Positions 1 through 7,138 are shown, numbered from the stretch's first letter. The stretch: DNA of 18,136 bases from an uncultured archaeon (GCA_902386085.1 CABMIA010000031.1:1-18136); one strand, 5' to 3'. Numbers and translations: made by a program. Notes: generated from the sequence alone by a model not told the origin.

Positions 1-722
1 AGATTCCTGGCAAAGAACAGAAGTTCTTTCTCAGGAGCCACCTGCCATGTCTCTGCTTTCCTGATGTCCATGAAATCGACATCAATGTCCTCAGGAAGAT
101 CTATTCCTGCAAAGCCTGTGCCTAGGATGACATGAGAATATCCCCTGGCTACATCCACAACTTCCCTGGCATCAGAAACCAGTTGAACCGAAACCGGAAA
201 ATACTTTGCGGCCTCAAATTCTTCAGGCGTGGCTGTAATTATAACCCTGTCCCTGATCACGGGGATATTGAAATTTGTTCTTAAGGATTTTACCCCGGAT
301 AAATATCCTTCAATTTCATCTTCCGAAAGTTTTCCGCATATCTCTATGGCGCCCTGTATCTCTTTTTGCAGCCCGGTTATCCGCTCTTTTTTATGTGAAG
401 GATATGGGAAATACAGGTGCATTTTCTTTTTCGCATAGTCAGTATGGGCGAAATCTGAAATCAGCGATTTGATCCGTTCATATATTTCAAAAGCTTCATC
501 TGTTTTTAGAAAATCCCTTACCCCGGCGCCTTCGTTTAACGCAAGCGCCTCAAGTATCAGTGATATGGCCGATTTTTCTGTCAGGCCTTCTATCCCGCTT
601 ATGGAAGCTACATCTCCATTTAATATCGCATCGAGCGCCTGCTTTTCCGAACCGAAGCGCTCGATAAGACGCTGGGCGGTTTTTTCTCCAATCCGTGGGA
701 TATCCTTCAGACTCTTGATCAT
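1..722 (-). CDS. HhH-containing archaeal MutS-like protein, N-terminal part (runs off the left edge)
   Basis: Reading the minus strand from an ATG at 720-722 gives about 240 residues with no stop before the window edge, so the C-terminus is missing. Residues 1-50 form two helix-hairpin-helix motifs (IPRIGEKTAQRLIERFG, then ISGIEGLTEKSAISLI), the usual non-specific DNA-binding pair. The rest is a mixed charged region ending in AETWQVAPEKELLFFARN. An N-terminal HhH pair followed by a long linker fits the archaeal MutS2-like/MutS-related ATPases that bind branched or damaged DNA, but the diagnostic MutS ATPase domain would lie outside the window. The family name is therefore an inference; another HhH DNA-repair protein is possible. 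The start is supported by the HhH beginning at residue 4. Confidence 0.55.
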   Translation of the reverse strand, partial: MIKSLKDIPRIGEKTAQRLIERFGSEKQALDAILNGDVASISGIEGLTEKSAISLILEALALNEGAGVRDFLKTDEAFEIYERIKSLISDFAHTDYAKKKMHLYFPYPSHKKERITGLQKEIQGAIEICGKLSEDEIEGYLSGVKSLRTNFNIPVIRDRVIITATPEEFEAAKYFPVSVQLVSDAREVVDVARGYSHVILGTGFAGIDLPEDIDVDFMDIRKAETWQVAPEKELLFFARN

Positions 723-856
723 CAAAACCCTTTCAGTTTTTTTATTTATCCAAAAGGGTTTCTTATTTTAAATATTAATGGTGGCACGTTTTCTGCGTAT
801 GATATGCTGTTATGCAGTGATCTTCAGGAACTCTCATGTTTGCTTAAAATTATGTG

Positions 857-888
857 CATCATATATATGGAATATCTTATATATGATG
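857..888. promoter_or_regulatory. Perfect 11-bp inverted repeat with 10-nt spacer, possible operator
   Basis: The left arm CATCATATATA (857-867) and right arm TATATATGATG (878-888) are exact reverse complements separated by 10 nt. The arms contain TATA-like sequence and lie about 100 bp upstream of the plus-strand trio (989-2676) and about 135 bp upstream of the minus-strand HhH gene. This geometry suits a dimeric repressor site over a TATA box. No regulator is visible next to it, so function is inferred. Confidence 0.35.
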
Positions 889-988
889 AAATTATTGTTT
901 CATATTAAGGTCGAAGAAGAAATTGCTTTTCGTAGCTGTTAGATTTAATGGCTATGATAATCTAAGTTCAATAGTTTACAGGAGGCTG

Positions 989-1327
989 ATGTTGATGTAT
1001 CCGTCGCGGAACCATCCGGTTTTCATAAGGGAAAGGAACCTCTATATCAATCCGATCCACAATACCGCGTGCAAACGCCATTTTACCTGCGGGCAATTAA
1101 AATGCCCCAGAGAGATGCCAGAGAAATTTTCATGCTATACAGAACCTTTCAGGTATCAGCCGGATAGCGGTGTACAGGTCCGTGATGCCTGGTACATAAA
1201 AGGGAAGGAAAAGCTTAATAGAATCAATCCAAATGGCTCATGGTTGGCGATTATAGCCCTACTTATAATTTTTTCATTTCTCGCATATATGTTAGGGATT
1301 TTTTATAAATTTTATTCCCACCCTTAG
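989..1327 (+). CDS. Small tail-anchored, cysteine-containing membrane protein, unknown function
   Basis: No family is recognised. A GGAGG at 981-985 sits just before two in-frame ATGs (989 and 995); the second has the more usual 9-nt spacing, and both are preferred over a TTG at 923 that lacks a ribosome binding site. The protein is 110-112 residues. The N-terminal part is soluble and basic with four cysteines in a C-x5-C-x4-C-x9-C pattern (CKRHFTCGQLKC, then SC), a possible metal or disulfide site. The C-terminal 25 residues are a single hydrophobic helix (WLAIIALLIIFSFLAYMLG) ending in KFYSHP, as in a tail-anchored protein. It is followed after 3 nt by the HEAT-repeat gene, so the two are probably cotranscribed and perhaps coupled. 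Confidence 0.6.
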   Translation: MLMYPSRNHPVFIRERNLYINPIHNTACKRHFTCGQLKCPREMPEKFSCYTEPFRYQPDSGVQVRDAWYIKGKEKLNRINPNGSWLAIIALLIIFSFLAYMLGIFYKFYSHP

Positions 1328-1330
1328 GAG

Positions 1331-2257
1331 ATGGCGCGCGTTATTCAAAGGCTCTTATCCGCCAAAGATAGAAATATGACATGGTTTAACAATCCACAAA
1401 AAAAGATACAAAGTATCCTCAAAAAAATAAAAAACGGCCAGGCCAGTGAAACTGACTTTGCGTCCCTTGCAGAACTGCTCGATGAACAGCCATCCGTTAT
1501 ACCGGAAACCATGGCAACACTCATTATTCTTATAGAGAAAGATGATATAAAAGCCAGCAGTTCGGCTATTTCGGCTTTAAATATGGTGGTTGAAAAGGAT
1601 CTTGGATTGGTAGCTAATTCTCTGGATGCGATTGTGGGTTGCATGAAAAGAGGAAAAAAAGATTCCTGCCAGGATCGGATACTGGATACCCTGGAAATTC
1701 TGCTCAAATTATGTCAAAAATATCCGGAGAAGATGGGCATTGCTGTGTCTGAATTGTTTCCGTGTCTTGGGAATGCAAGCTGGATGGTCAGGGAGAAAGC
1801 TTATTTCATACTCGCCTTCCTGGCAATTACGCGACCTGAGTTTTTCTTCGGCCGCTCTAAAGAACTGATACGGGCTCTCGGCGGGCTAAATATCGATGAA
1901 AGGATATACGCTTGCAGGTTGATAAATAAAATTGCCGACAGGGATCCGAAAATCGTGGCAGATACAAGTGATATTCTGCAGGATTTACTTCATTACGATC
2001 CCAATAGCGCCTTGCGCTCTGAAGCGGCGTCTGCAATGGAAAAGCTAAAGGTCAATGCGGAAATCGTAAAACCAGGTGCCGCGGGAAATAATTCCCCAGG
2101 CAATGTCGAAGCGAATATTTGCATCGAAAAAGATGCTTGCGAACCAGCAGTTCTTTACCCTCCGGATGAAAAGGATATTTTAAATTTGCTGGAACAACTT
2201 AACCTTGGCCATCTTGCTGATAAGAAAATTTCTTCTCATATACAGGCCATAAAGTAA
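1331..2257 (+). CDS. HEAT-repeat-like alpha-solenoid protein
   Basis: This 308-residue protein consists mainly of repeated amphipathic helix pairs spaced about 35-40 residues apart (e.g. IPETMATLIILIEKDD, SWMVREKAYFILAFLA, DERIYACRLINKIADRD, ALRSEAASAMEKL), which is the pattern of HEAT/armadillo-type repeats. Such solenoids are protein-binding scaffolds; no catalytic motif is seen. A less ordered linker follows (about 245-275), then a last helix (DILNLLEQLNLGHLADK). The ATG at 1331 lies directly after GGAG with no spacer, an awkward ribosome binding site; Met16 at 1376 is an alternative start. It sits 3 nt behind the small membrane protein gene and 32 nt before the JAMM protease gene, suggesting it bridges or regulates these partners (inference). 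Confidence 0.65.
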   Translation: MARVIQRLLSAKDRNMTWFNNPQKKIQSILKKIKNGQASETDFASLAELLDEQPSVIPETMATLIILIEKDDIKASSSAISALNMVVEKDLGLVANSLDAIVGCMKRGKKDSCQDRILDTLEILLKLCQKYPEKMGIAVSELFPCLGNASWMVREKAYFILAFLAITRPEFFFGRSKELIRALGGLNIDERIYACRLINKIADRDPKIVADTSDILQDLLHYDPNSALRSEAASAMEKLKVNAEIVKPGAAGNNSPGNVEANICIEKDACEPAVLYPPDEKDILNLLEQLNLGHLADKKISSHIQAIK

Positions 2258-2289
2258 CAATTAAGGTTATTGACGCTGCAGAAATATCT

Positions 2290-2676
2290 ATGAAAATCGC
2301 AAAAGACACATTATCATTCATACTTGAGACAAGCAAATCCTCAGCGCCCAGGGAGTTCGCGGGTATGCTTTCTGCCACAAGGGACGTTATAACCGAAGTG
2401 GTTATCGTACCCGGCACAGAGTCAAGCGAAGAGAGCGCTGTTATGCAGTTGTTCATGCTTCCCAACATTCACACCGTCGGGACGGTGCACAGTCACCCAT
2501 CGGCAAACCGCAGGCCTTCAACGGAAGACCTTGAGCTCTTTGATCGGAAGGGGAATTATCATATCATTGTGGGAGCGCCCTATGATATGTCAAGCTGGAC
2601 ATGCTATAATAACAAAGGGGAACCAATCAGTCTCGAAGTAATTGATTACGAGTTTGCTGAAGATGAGAACTGGTAG
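2290..2676 (+). CDS. JAMM/MPN+ zinc metalloprotease (archaeal deubiquitinase-like, candidate desampylase)
   Basis: The 128-residue protein carries a complete JAMM motif: Glu22 in the N-terminal helix region (REFAG), then His67-Ser-His69-Pro, Ser77 and Asp80, in the exact H-x-H-x7-S-x2-D spacing. In this family these residues bind Zn2+ and activate water to cut isopeptide bonds; archaeal single-domain members remove small ubiquitin-like SAMP proteins from targets or process sulfur-carrier proteins. The length is typical of stand-alone archaeal JAMM proteins. No good ribosome binding site precedes the ATG, and the frame is open upstream to about 2225 without another usual start, so coupling to the HEAT gene is likely. 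Its stop codon abuts the gcvH stop codon with no gap; a T6 run inside the gcvH end may terminate transcription. The actual substrate is unknown. Confidence 0.85.
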   Translation: MKIAKDTLSFILETSKSSAPREFAGMLSATRDVITEVVIVPGTESSEESAVMQLFMLPNIHTVGTVHSHPSANRRPSTEDLELFDRKGNYHIIVGAPYDMSSWTCYNNKGEPISLEVIDYEFAEDENW

Positions 2677-3105
2677 TTATTTTTTCTTCCTGGTCTCGAT
2701 CTCTTTCTTAAGCCATGGCCCCACATCAGGCCCATGGATTAGAGTTTTGATGTCCTCTTTGAGATTATCAGGTTTGACTTTTATTAACCAGCCCTCTCCA
2801 TAGGGATCCTTTGCCAGGAGGCCCAGTTCGTCTTCGATACTCTCATTGACCTCGATCACGGTTCCTCCCACAGGCATAAGAAGACCGCCGACCCATTTTG
2901 CGGATTCAAGCGAGCCGAAAGCCTCACTGCTTTCAAATTCATCATCTTCCATAGGAAGATCTATGAACTCTATGTTACCAGCAGCTTTCGCGCCGTAGGC
3001 GTCCATTCCCACGGTTACAGTTCCATTCTCTTCTACGCGTGCCCATGTGTGGTCTTTGGTATAATACAGATCATCAGGAAGATCGTATCCCTCTATCACT
3101 ACCAT
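2677..3105 (-). CDS. gcvH: Glycine cleavage system H-like lipoyl carrier protein
   Basis: The 142-residue protein has the H-protein layout: an N-terminal YTKDHTWARVEENGTVTVG strand block, an IEFIDLP segment, the lipoylation hairpin with Lys70 in LESAK, then MPVGGTVIEVNE and YGEGWLIKVKP. In the glycine cleavage system the lipoyl arm carries the aminomethyl group between the P, T and L proteins. It is slightly longer than usual because of a C-terminal charged tail (KKEIETRKKK). No P, T or L protein gene lies in the window, so it could instead serve as a stand-alone lipoate carrier. A GAGGT ribosome binding site is placed 8 nt before the ATG, and a TATA-like TTTATATAC lies about 37 nt upstream (3142-3150), supporting the start. 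Confidence 0.88.
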   Translation of the reverse strand: MVVIEGYDLPDDLYYTKDHTWARVEENGTVTVGMDAYGAKAAGNIEFIDLPMEDDEFESSEAFGSLESAKWVGGLLMPVGGTVIEVNESIEDELGLLAKDPYGEGWLIKVKPDNLKEDIKTLIHGPDVGPWLKKEIETRKKK

Positions 3106-3141
3106 AATTTTTACCTCATTTTCATCGTTATTACATTGTCG

Positions 3142-3150
3142 TATATAAAC
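3142..3150 (-). promoter_or_regulatory. TATA box for gcvH
   Basis: On the minus strand the sequence reads GTTTATATAC about 37 nt before the gcvH ATG. That places the start of transcription roughly 10-15 nt before the ATG, just upstream of the GAGGT ribosome binding site. The position fits archaeal promoter spacing; there is no experimental support. Confidence 0.45.
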
Positions 3151-3189
3151 CTAATTACTGCGAATAAATTCAGGGTACAATATCTCAGG

Positions 3190-3594
3190 CTAACATATCT
3201 TTTGGACGATTCCATTGAAATGACCATCAAAACCGAAGTAATTTTCTATTTTTAACTCATTGATGATTTCAATAGATACAGCGTCAGTGAAACTCAATTT
3301 CCTGGCATAATACTGTTTAAATGTTTTAGTTGATTTTTTTAAGAGACCGCCGTCAGCAAAAACCATTTTGATCCTGGGAGACTGTATCACTTCTGCAATA
3401 TCCATTGCAACGGCTATACTGTTCGTTCTGGCGAGAGCAAGAGTAAGAGATTCGTCATAGATATAATCCGAAGTGTACATCTGTCCGTATTTCCCATGCA
3501 GTGCGTCTATGAATAATTGACTCGCTATATTATGATATCTGTCTTTTATATTCCTGTAAGCCAGAAATGCCCCCGTATCAACGAACAGAGACAT
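3190..3594 (-). CDS. vapC: PIN-domain ribonuclease toxin, VapC family
   Basis: The 134-residue PIN-domain protein starts with FVDTGAF and has the acidic residues expected for Mg2+-dependent RNA cleavage: Asp6, Glu48 (YIYDESLTLA), Asp104 (SFTDAVS) and Asp123 (FDGHF). VapC toxins cut tRNA or rRNA and are held inactive by the VapB partner. The vapB stop codon TAA runs straight into this ATG (TAAATG), so the pair is a tight operon with translational coupling. Length and residue spacing are normal for the family, so the toxin looks intact. The RNA target cannot be read from sequence. Confidence 0.87.
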   Translation of the reverse strand: MSLFVDTGAFLAYRNIKDRYHNIASQLFIDALHGKYGQMYTSDYIYDESLTLALARTNSIAVAMDIAEVIQSPRIKMVFADGGLLKKSTKTFKQYYARKLSFTDAVSIEIINELKIENYFGFDGHFNGIVQKIC

Positions 3595-3861
3595 TTAGTC
3601 CTCGGTGTAGATATATTCATCGACTTTGCTCGCATCTGTCCTGACACCCCAGTCAACGGGTGGTTTCATGGCAGGGTCTTTTTCAAGAGGGGGTAATTTT
3701 TCAGGTTCTAAAAGTTCATTTTCATGCCTCAGGGCAATCCGCGTTATAGTATCTACCAGTTCAGTAAGGGTCTTTTTCGTGCCAAAAGTCAGGGTCATCT
3801 TTGCCTGAAGCATATCAAGACGCTGCTTGGTTTCGTTAGAGACTTTAATGGTGGTAGTCAT
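3595..3861 (-). CDS. vapB: VapB-type antitoxin (short DNA-binding N-terminus, disordered C-terminus)
   Basis: The 88-residue protein directly precedes vapC. Its N-terminus (TTTIKVSNETKQRLDMLQAK) fits a ribbon-helix-helix DNA-binding domain: a short beta strand, then helices with a conserved-looking hydrophobic spacing. The C-terminal half is proline-rich and acidic (LPPLEKDPAMKPPVDWG) and would wrap the toxin active site, as in VapB proteins. There is no ribosome binding site, and a TATA-like ATATAAAAG lies about 20-25 nt before the ATG, so the transcript is probably leaderless. By analogy with the family it should repress its own promoter, which overlaps that of fae. Confidence 0.78.
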   Translation of the reverse strand: MTTTIKVSNETKQRLDMLQAKMTLTFGTKKTLTELVDTITRIALRHENELLEPEKLPPLEKDPAMKPPVDWGVRTDASKVDEYIYTED

Positions 3862-3955
3862 TAGGTACTATTACACTTTTATATTTAATATACTTTTCTA
3901 CTTTTATCGTCGAAACAGATAAATAGCCATGTGTATAAGTGCGATGGGTGATTTA
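3862..3955. promoter_or_regulatory. Overlapping divergent promoters of vapBC and fae
   Basis: This 94-nt gap between divergent genes contains an AT-rich stretch at about 3876-3893 (TTTATATTTAATATAC on the plus strand, and ATATAAAAG on the minus strand). The same bases can serve as TATA boxes in both directions. The fae side has a GGGTGAT ribosome binding site at 3945-3951; the vapB side has none. Binding of a VapB-VapC complex here could also affect fae (inference). Confidence 0.45.
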
Positions 3956-4459
3956 ATGGTACACATCGTGAAAAGCATAATCGGCGAAGCCCTCGTAGGC
4001 GAGGGTAATGAGATAGCGCATATTGATCTTGTGATAGGGACAAAAGGGGGTGCAGTAGAAACTGCGTTCATGAACTCGCTTGCAATGCCAAGGGAAGGTC
4101 ACACGCCTCTTCTTGCTGTTCTTGAACCGAATTTACAGCCTAAGCCATCTACGCTGATAATAAACAAGGTGACAATAAGAAATGCAGACCAGGCCGTGCT
4201 CATGTTCGGACCTGCGCAGGCTGCAATAGCCAAGGCTGTTATGGACAGTGTCGAGGATGGAGTAATAGATAAAAATGATGCTGAGGATTTATTGCTCATA
4301 GTTTCAGTATTCATCCACTGGGATGCAAAAGATAAACAGAAAATATACGACTACAATTATGAGGCTACAAAGCTTGCAATAAAAAGAGCGATAGAGAGAG
4401 AACCTTCTGTACAGGAGGCCCTTGCCAGAAAGGATTCAGCTAAACATCCATTTGCATAA
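3956..4459 (+). CDS. fae: Formaldehyde-activating enzyme (5,6,7,8-tetrahydromethanopterin hydro-lyase)
   Basis: Fae condenses formaldehyde with tetrahydromethanopterin to methylene-H4MPT, feeding or detoxifying C1 units in the cytoplasm. The 167-residue protein matches the family from end to end: GEALVGEGNEIAHIDLVIG near the N-terminus with the catalytic-type His22, then LLAVLEPNLQPKPSTL, VLMFGPAQAAIAKAV, VSVFIHWDA and YNYEATKLAIKRA. It is a stand-alone Fae without a fused hexulose-phosphate synthase domain. The start at 3956 is chosen because GGGTGAT sits 4-5 nt upstream and because MVHIVKSIIGEALVG lines up with known Fae N-termini; the ATG at 3929 would add nine unmatched residues. It is followed by a T-rich terminator. 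Confidence 0.95.
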   Translation: MVHIVKSIIGEALVGEGNEIAHIDLVIGTKGGAVETAFMNSLAMPREGHTPLLAVLEPNLQPKPSTLIINKVTIRNADQAVLMFGPAQAAIAKAVMDSVEDGVIDKNDAEDLLLIVSVFIHWDAKDKQKIYDYNYEATKLAIKRAIEREPSVQEALARKDSAKHPFA

Positions 4460-4461
4460 AC

Positions 4462-4478
4462 TTTTTTTCTTTTTTTTC
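4462..4478 (+). terminator. Oligo-T terminator after fae
   Basis: Two T runs (T7 and T8) broken by a single C begin 2 nt after the fae stop codon and end at the stop codon of the convergent SIMPL gene. Archaeal RNA polymerase terminates at such T tracts without needing a hairpin. Confidence 0.55.
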
Positions 4479-5236
4479 TAATCAATTATATACGTAACCT
4501 GGACTGAAAGTGTTACTTTAAACTCCCCGGGCTGGATCGGTACACCGGTTTTTTCCATTGCCTGGGCCTGCAGTGGGAACTGTGGAGGGGCTGCGCCCTC
4601 GCTTATTGAAGACGTCTTCACCCCGGTTATCCTGACCTTCAGGCTGTCTGCAAGCTTGTTTGCTTTTTCTCTGGCATCTATCACTGCGTTTGCCAGGAGT
4701 TCATCGCGAAGCGCCCTCTGTTTTTCTTCGGATACAACAAAGGATATGCCTCCGACCTGGTTTGCCCCTGAGGCAATGGATTTGTCTACGATATCGCCAA
4801 GTTTGCCAATCATCATCGTAGTTATCTGAATATCTGTGGTGGCTGAGTAACCGGAAATGGTCGGGACATTGCCTTCCCTTGAATAATTGTATAAAGGCTG
4901 GATGGATAGAAAAGAAGTCTTTATGTCCTTATCTTCCAGTCCAAGATTCTTCAGCGCAGTTATGACTGCTGTCATTGCAGCTGCGTTTCTATCCGAAGCT
5001 TCTTTTGCCGTTGCTGCCTGTGTGACGACGCCGATGCTTACGGACGCAGTATCCGGCACTATTAAAGAGGAGGCCGAGCCCGATATGGAAAGCGTATGCT
5101 CTTCTTTTTGTAAAGGAGCGAAAGATCGTGGCCCGCCGCCTGCAACAGCGTAAAGACCTGCGGCAATTACGACTACAGCCAACGAAAGAATAACTATGAG
5201 CGTGTACAGTTTATTATTGGATATTTCTTGAGACAT
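4478..5236 (-). CDS. Exported SIMPL-domain (DUF541) protein
   Basis: The 252-residue protein begins with a short polar stretch and one hydrophobic helix (residues 10-32, TLIVILSLAVVVIAAGLYAV), a signal anchor. The rest is a SIMPL/DUF541 domain: HTLSISGSASSLIVPDTASV, then the IKTSFLSIQPLYNYS strand, YSATTDIQITTM, a long helix (RDELLANAVIDAREKANKLADSL) broken here only for description, and a closing strand FKVTLSVQVTYIID. These domains occur in periplasmic or cell-surface proteins (the bacterial BP26/OMP28 group) that oligomerise; no enzymatic role is known. Length is typical. An AGGGG motif stands about 8 nt before the ATG, and an AT-rich TATA-like stretch lies further upstream. No partner gene is evident. 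Confidence 0.82.
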   Translation of the reverse strand: MSQEISNNKLYTLIVILSLAVVVIAAGLYAVAGGGPRSFAPLQKEEHTLSISGSASSLIVPDTASVSIGVVTQAATAKEASDRNAAAMTAVITALKNLGLEDKDIKTSFLSIQPLYNYSREGNVPTISGYSATTDIQITTMMIGKLGDIVDKSIASGANQVGGISFVVSEEKQRALRDELLANAVIDAREKANKLADSLKVRITGVKTSSISEGAAPPQFPLQAQAMEKTGVPIQPGEFKVTLSVQVTYIID

Positions 5237-5351
5237 ATTTTAACCCCTTGCATCAAATTTGATTTTCCAGGGAGATAAATATTACTTAATGGTTCTTGTT
5301 TCTGATGGGTTTTTTCCCGTAATCGATTTCCTTATATCTCTTGGTGAACGT

Positions 5352-5429
5352 ATGAATACATCTTTAATATGTTTCTTTGAGAAGGATGAAAAGGAAATAT
5401 CCGTAATCAAAAGAAGTGAACAATGGTAA
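5352..5429 (+). CDS. Possible 25-residue ORF with a GGTGA ribosome binding site
   Basis: ATG at 5352 follows GGTGAA (5343-5348) at good spacing and encodes 25 residues starting MNTSLICFFEKDEKEIS before TAA. The stop overlaps the ATG of a second tiny ORF (TAATG). No family is recognised. It may be a real small protein, a leader peptide for the downstream membrane proteins, or chance. Confidence 0.3.
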   Translation: MNTSLICFFEKDEKEISVIKRSEQW

Positions 5430-5488
5430 TGCCTCGCCACCTGGCTAAAAAGAAGATCGTTGAATTTCTGTTTATGGTTGTGTCATAA
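5429..5488 (+). CDS. Possible 19-residue ORF overlapping the previous one (TAATG)
   Basis: The ATG at 5429 shares its A with the stop of the preceding tiny ORF, and the reading MPRHLAKKKIVEFLFMVVS ends in TAA at 5486. A basic start followed by a hydrophobic stretch looks like the beginning of a membrane protein. The next open frame, which continues as a membrane protein without a usual start, takes over right at this stop. It may therefore be the broken 5' end of that gene. Confidence 0.25.
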   Translation: MPRHLAKKKIVEFLFMVVS

Positions 5489-5517
5489 TTGAGCACACCA
5501 TAGTTATCGCTGTCTTT

Positions 5518-5691
5518 ATGCTGGGTGTTTATGCAGTAAGCTGGTTCGCTGTAAAATTGGGCTTGGGTTCATCTTATCCGGTTTCCCTTTTGCGCGACAT
5601 CTCAGAATATGCGTTATTGGGAGTTTATGTGGTATTTGTCGGAGCAGGACTACTTTTTGTCATCAAAATGTTTAAGGATTTGGAGGTATAA
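5518..5691 (+). CDS. Small two-helix membrane protein, start uncertain
   Basis: The frame is open from about 5464 to the TAA at 5689-5691, but the first usual start codon is the ATG at 5518, giving 57 residues. That start cuts into the first transmembrane helix, which in the open frame reads TIVIAVFMLGVYAVSWFAV. The second helix is YALLGVYVVFVGAGLLFVI. No ribosome binding site precedes 5518. Either translation starts at an unusual codon (ATT at 5488 overlaps the upstream TAA) or a frameshift has separated the start at 5429 from this frame. The end carries GGAGG, serving the next membrane protein gene 11 nt downstream. Function unknown. Confidence 0.4.
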   Translation: MLGVYAVSWFAVKLGLGSSYPVSLLRDISEYALLGVYVVFVGAGLLFVIKMFKDLEV

Positions 5692-5701
5692 CAGTATTGC
5701 T

Positions 5702-6109
5702 ATGGAAAAAGTAACTGTAATAGAGGCAATCGACGAGATAAAAGATATACCGCTTGCAAAGTTGATTGCCATAAAATTCTGGTACGTCCTGGGTTTGTTT
5801 ACAGTGATTTATCTTGCGGTTCTGGCATATGATTTGGTTTTTGGTCTCGATCTTGCTTCCAGATACTCTGCTTTAATCGTAGCTGCAATTTCTATAAGTG
5901 TTACTGGGCTTGATTTGGTTTTATTATGGTGGCGCGGGATACCGTCCCCGGCTGTGCTGGCTATGGTATTATGGGTTTCTCCAATATATGTATTGTATAA
6001 ATTCTTCAAACATAGTGAACTGCTAAATATCAATTCAACATATCTCACTGAGAGAATCAAGCAATATTGGGCTTATTTGCCTTTAAAAACTGCACATCTT
6101 TCAGGGTAA
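5702..6109 (+). CDS. Membrane protein of unknown function, three predicted helices
   Basis: The 135-residue protein is not recognised. A short amphipathic N-terminus (MEKVTVIEAIDEIKDIP) is followed by three hydrophobic segments at about 26-47, 56-77 and 82-101, and a polar tail of 35 residues. A GGAGGT lies at 5682-5687, 14 nt before the ATG at 5702, longer than ideal; the alternative ATG at 5609 would overlap the preceding membrane ORF in another frame and lacks a ribosome binding site. The adjacency to the two-helix protein suggests a membrane pair. It converges on dph2 with a 50-nt gap in which nothing is seen apart from T-rich sequence. Confidence 0.6.
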   Translation: MEKVTVIEAIDEIKDIPLAKLIAIKFWYVLGLFTVIYLAVLAYDLVFGLDLASRYSALIVAAISISVTGLDLVLLWWRGIPSPAVLAMVLWVSPIYVLYKFFKHSELLNINSTYLTERIKQYWAYLPLKTAHLSG

Positions 6110-6160
6110 TTATCCGTTTTATTTATTTCCTTACCTATTGTCTTTCTCGTAATTTCATCC

Positions 6161-7138
6161 TTATTTCTCCCCAAGTATCTCATCCATTTCCATCTTTTCC
6201 CATTCCCGCTCTCCCATCACGACCTTAAACTCCTGCGGCGTCAGGACCGGCGCGTGGAATCTGTCAGCATCATCGATAGTTATCCTCGGGCAGGCAGTGT
6301 TCACATACGCATCTGCCTTGAACGCCAGCAACTGTTCAGGCGTGACAAGATCCATCAGGATAATGAGGCCCTTTTTCCCGTGCTTTTCCGCGATTTCTTT
6401 GAGCTTCACGGCAAGCGCCATTCTGTTCTGCCCGCTTTTCGTGGAAACGATGATCCCGAAAACCTTTCCTTCCATCGCTTTCGCAATATACCCGCCGCGC
6501 TTCCGCAGGAACTTTTCAGGCTCAACTTCGACTGCCTGGTTCAAGTAAGGATCAGACGCAATCACTCTTTTTCCGGTAGCGATCGCAACCCCAAGCGGGT
6601 GGAAAAAGCCGCTTCCGATATAAAGGTACTCCTCACACTTAACCCGCGCAGCCGTGAAATTGCATCCCAGGACTTGGCCAGGATAAACTGTTCTTGAATC
6701 GCCTTTTGCAATAACGCAATTTTTTCCATGCTGTTTAAGAATCCGGCAGGCATCATCCAGTTTATGAACATGCTGGACTGTAGTTATCAGGCCGATCTTG
6801 TCGGCTTTTAGCAAAGGGAGGGCGGTCTTGACAGCAGGCACGACATCGATGTTCGAGCGCGCTTCTATGAAAACCACATTTCCGTATTCTCCCATTCCTG
6901 CATGGCCGAAGTGAAAAAGCACATCAACCTTGCCTGCCAGATCGGTATCAATATCGCAGGCGCCAAAACAAGGGTCGCCTGAAATAATTACACATGCCCG
7001 GGTTTTATCTTCGATCCCGGATGCAATGCTGATCGCCTGCCTCTTTAAACCTTCAGGGAACTGGAGCCCTACCTTTTTGCAGTTCCTTTCTTTTATGATC
7101 CTTAACACGCGTTCAAGGTCAAAATCCAACTGTTCCAT
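6161..7138 (-). CDS. dph2: Diphthamide biosynthesis radical enzyme Dph2
   Basis: This 325-residue enzyme carries out the first step of diphthamide synthesis, moving the 3-amino-3-carboxypropyl group of S-adenosylmethionine onto a histidine of elongation factor 2. The three cysteines that hold its [4Fe-4S] cluster are visible: Cys57 (GDPCFGACD), Cys159 (VLGCNFTA) and Cys283 (NTACPRI), at nearly the same spacing as in the Pyrococcus enzyme. VLFHFGHAG and [11 protein letters not shown] are further family signatures. The length is normal for archaeal Dph2, which works as a homodimer. Its ATG shares one base with the stop of the upstream methylase gene (TAATG), so the two form an operon with coupled translation. 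Confidence 0.95.
   Translation of the reverse strand: MEQLDFDLERVLRIIKERNCKKVGLQFPEGLKRQAISIASGIEDKTRACVIISGDPCFGACDIDTDLAGKVDVLFHFGHAGMGEYGNVVFIEARSNIDVVPAVKTALPLLKADKIGLITTVQHVHKLDDACRILKQHGKNCVIAKGDSRTVYPGQVLGCNFTAARVKCEEYLYIGSGFFHPLGVAIATGKRVIASDPYLNQAVEVEPEKFLRKRGGYIAKAMEGKVFGIIVSTKSGQNRMALAVKLKEIAEKHGKKGLIILMDLVTPEQLLAFKADAYVNTACPRITIDDADRFHAPVLTPQEFKVVMGEREWEKMEMDEILGEK

Noticed and set aside
6254..6697. A 147-codon open frame on the plus strand opposite dph2.
   Set aside because: Dph2 on the other strand has all its cluster cysteines and family motifs; this frame lacks any motif or ribosome binding site.
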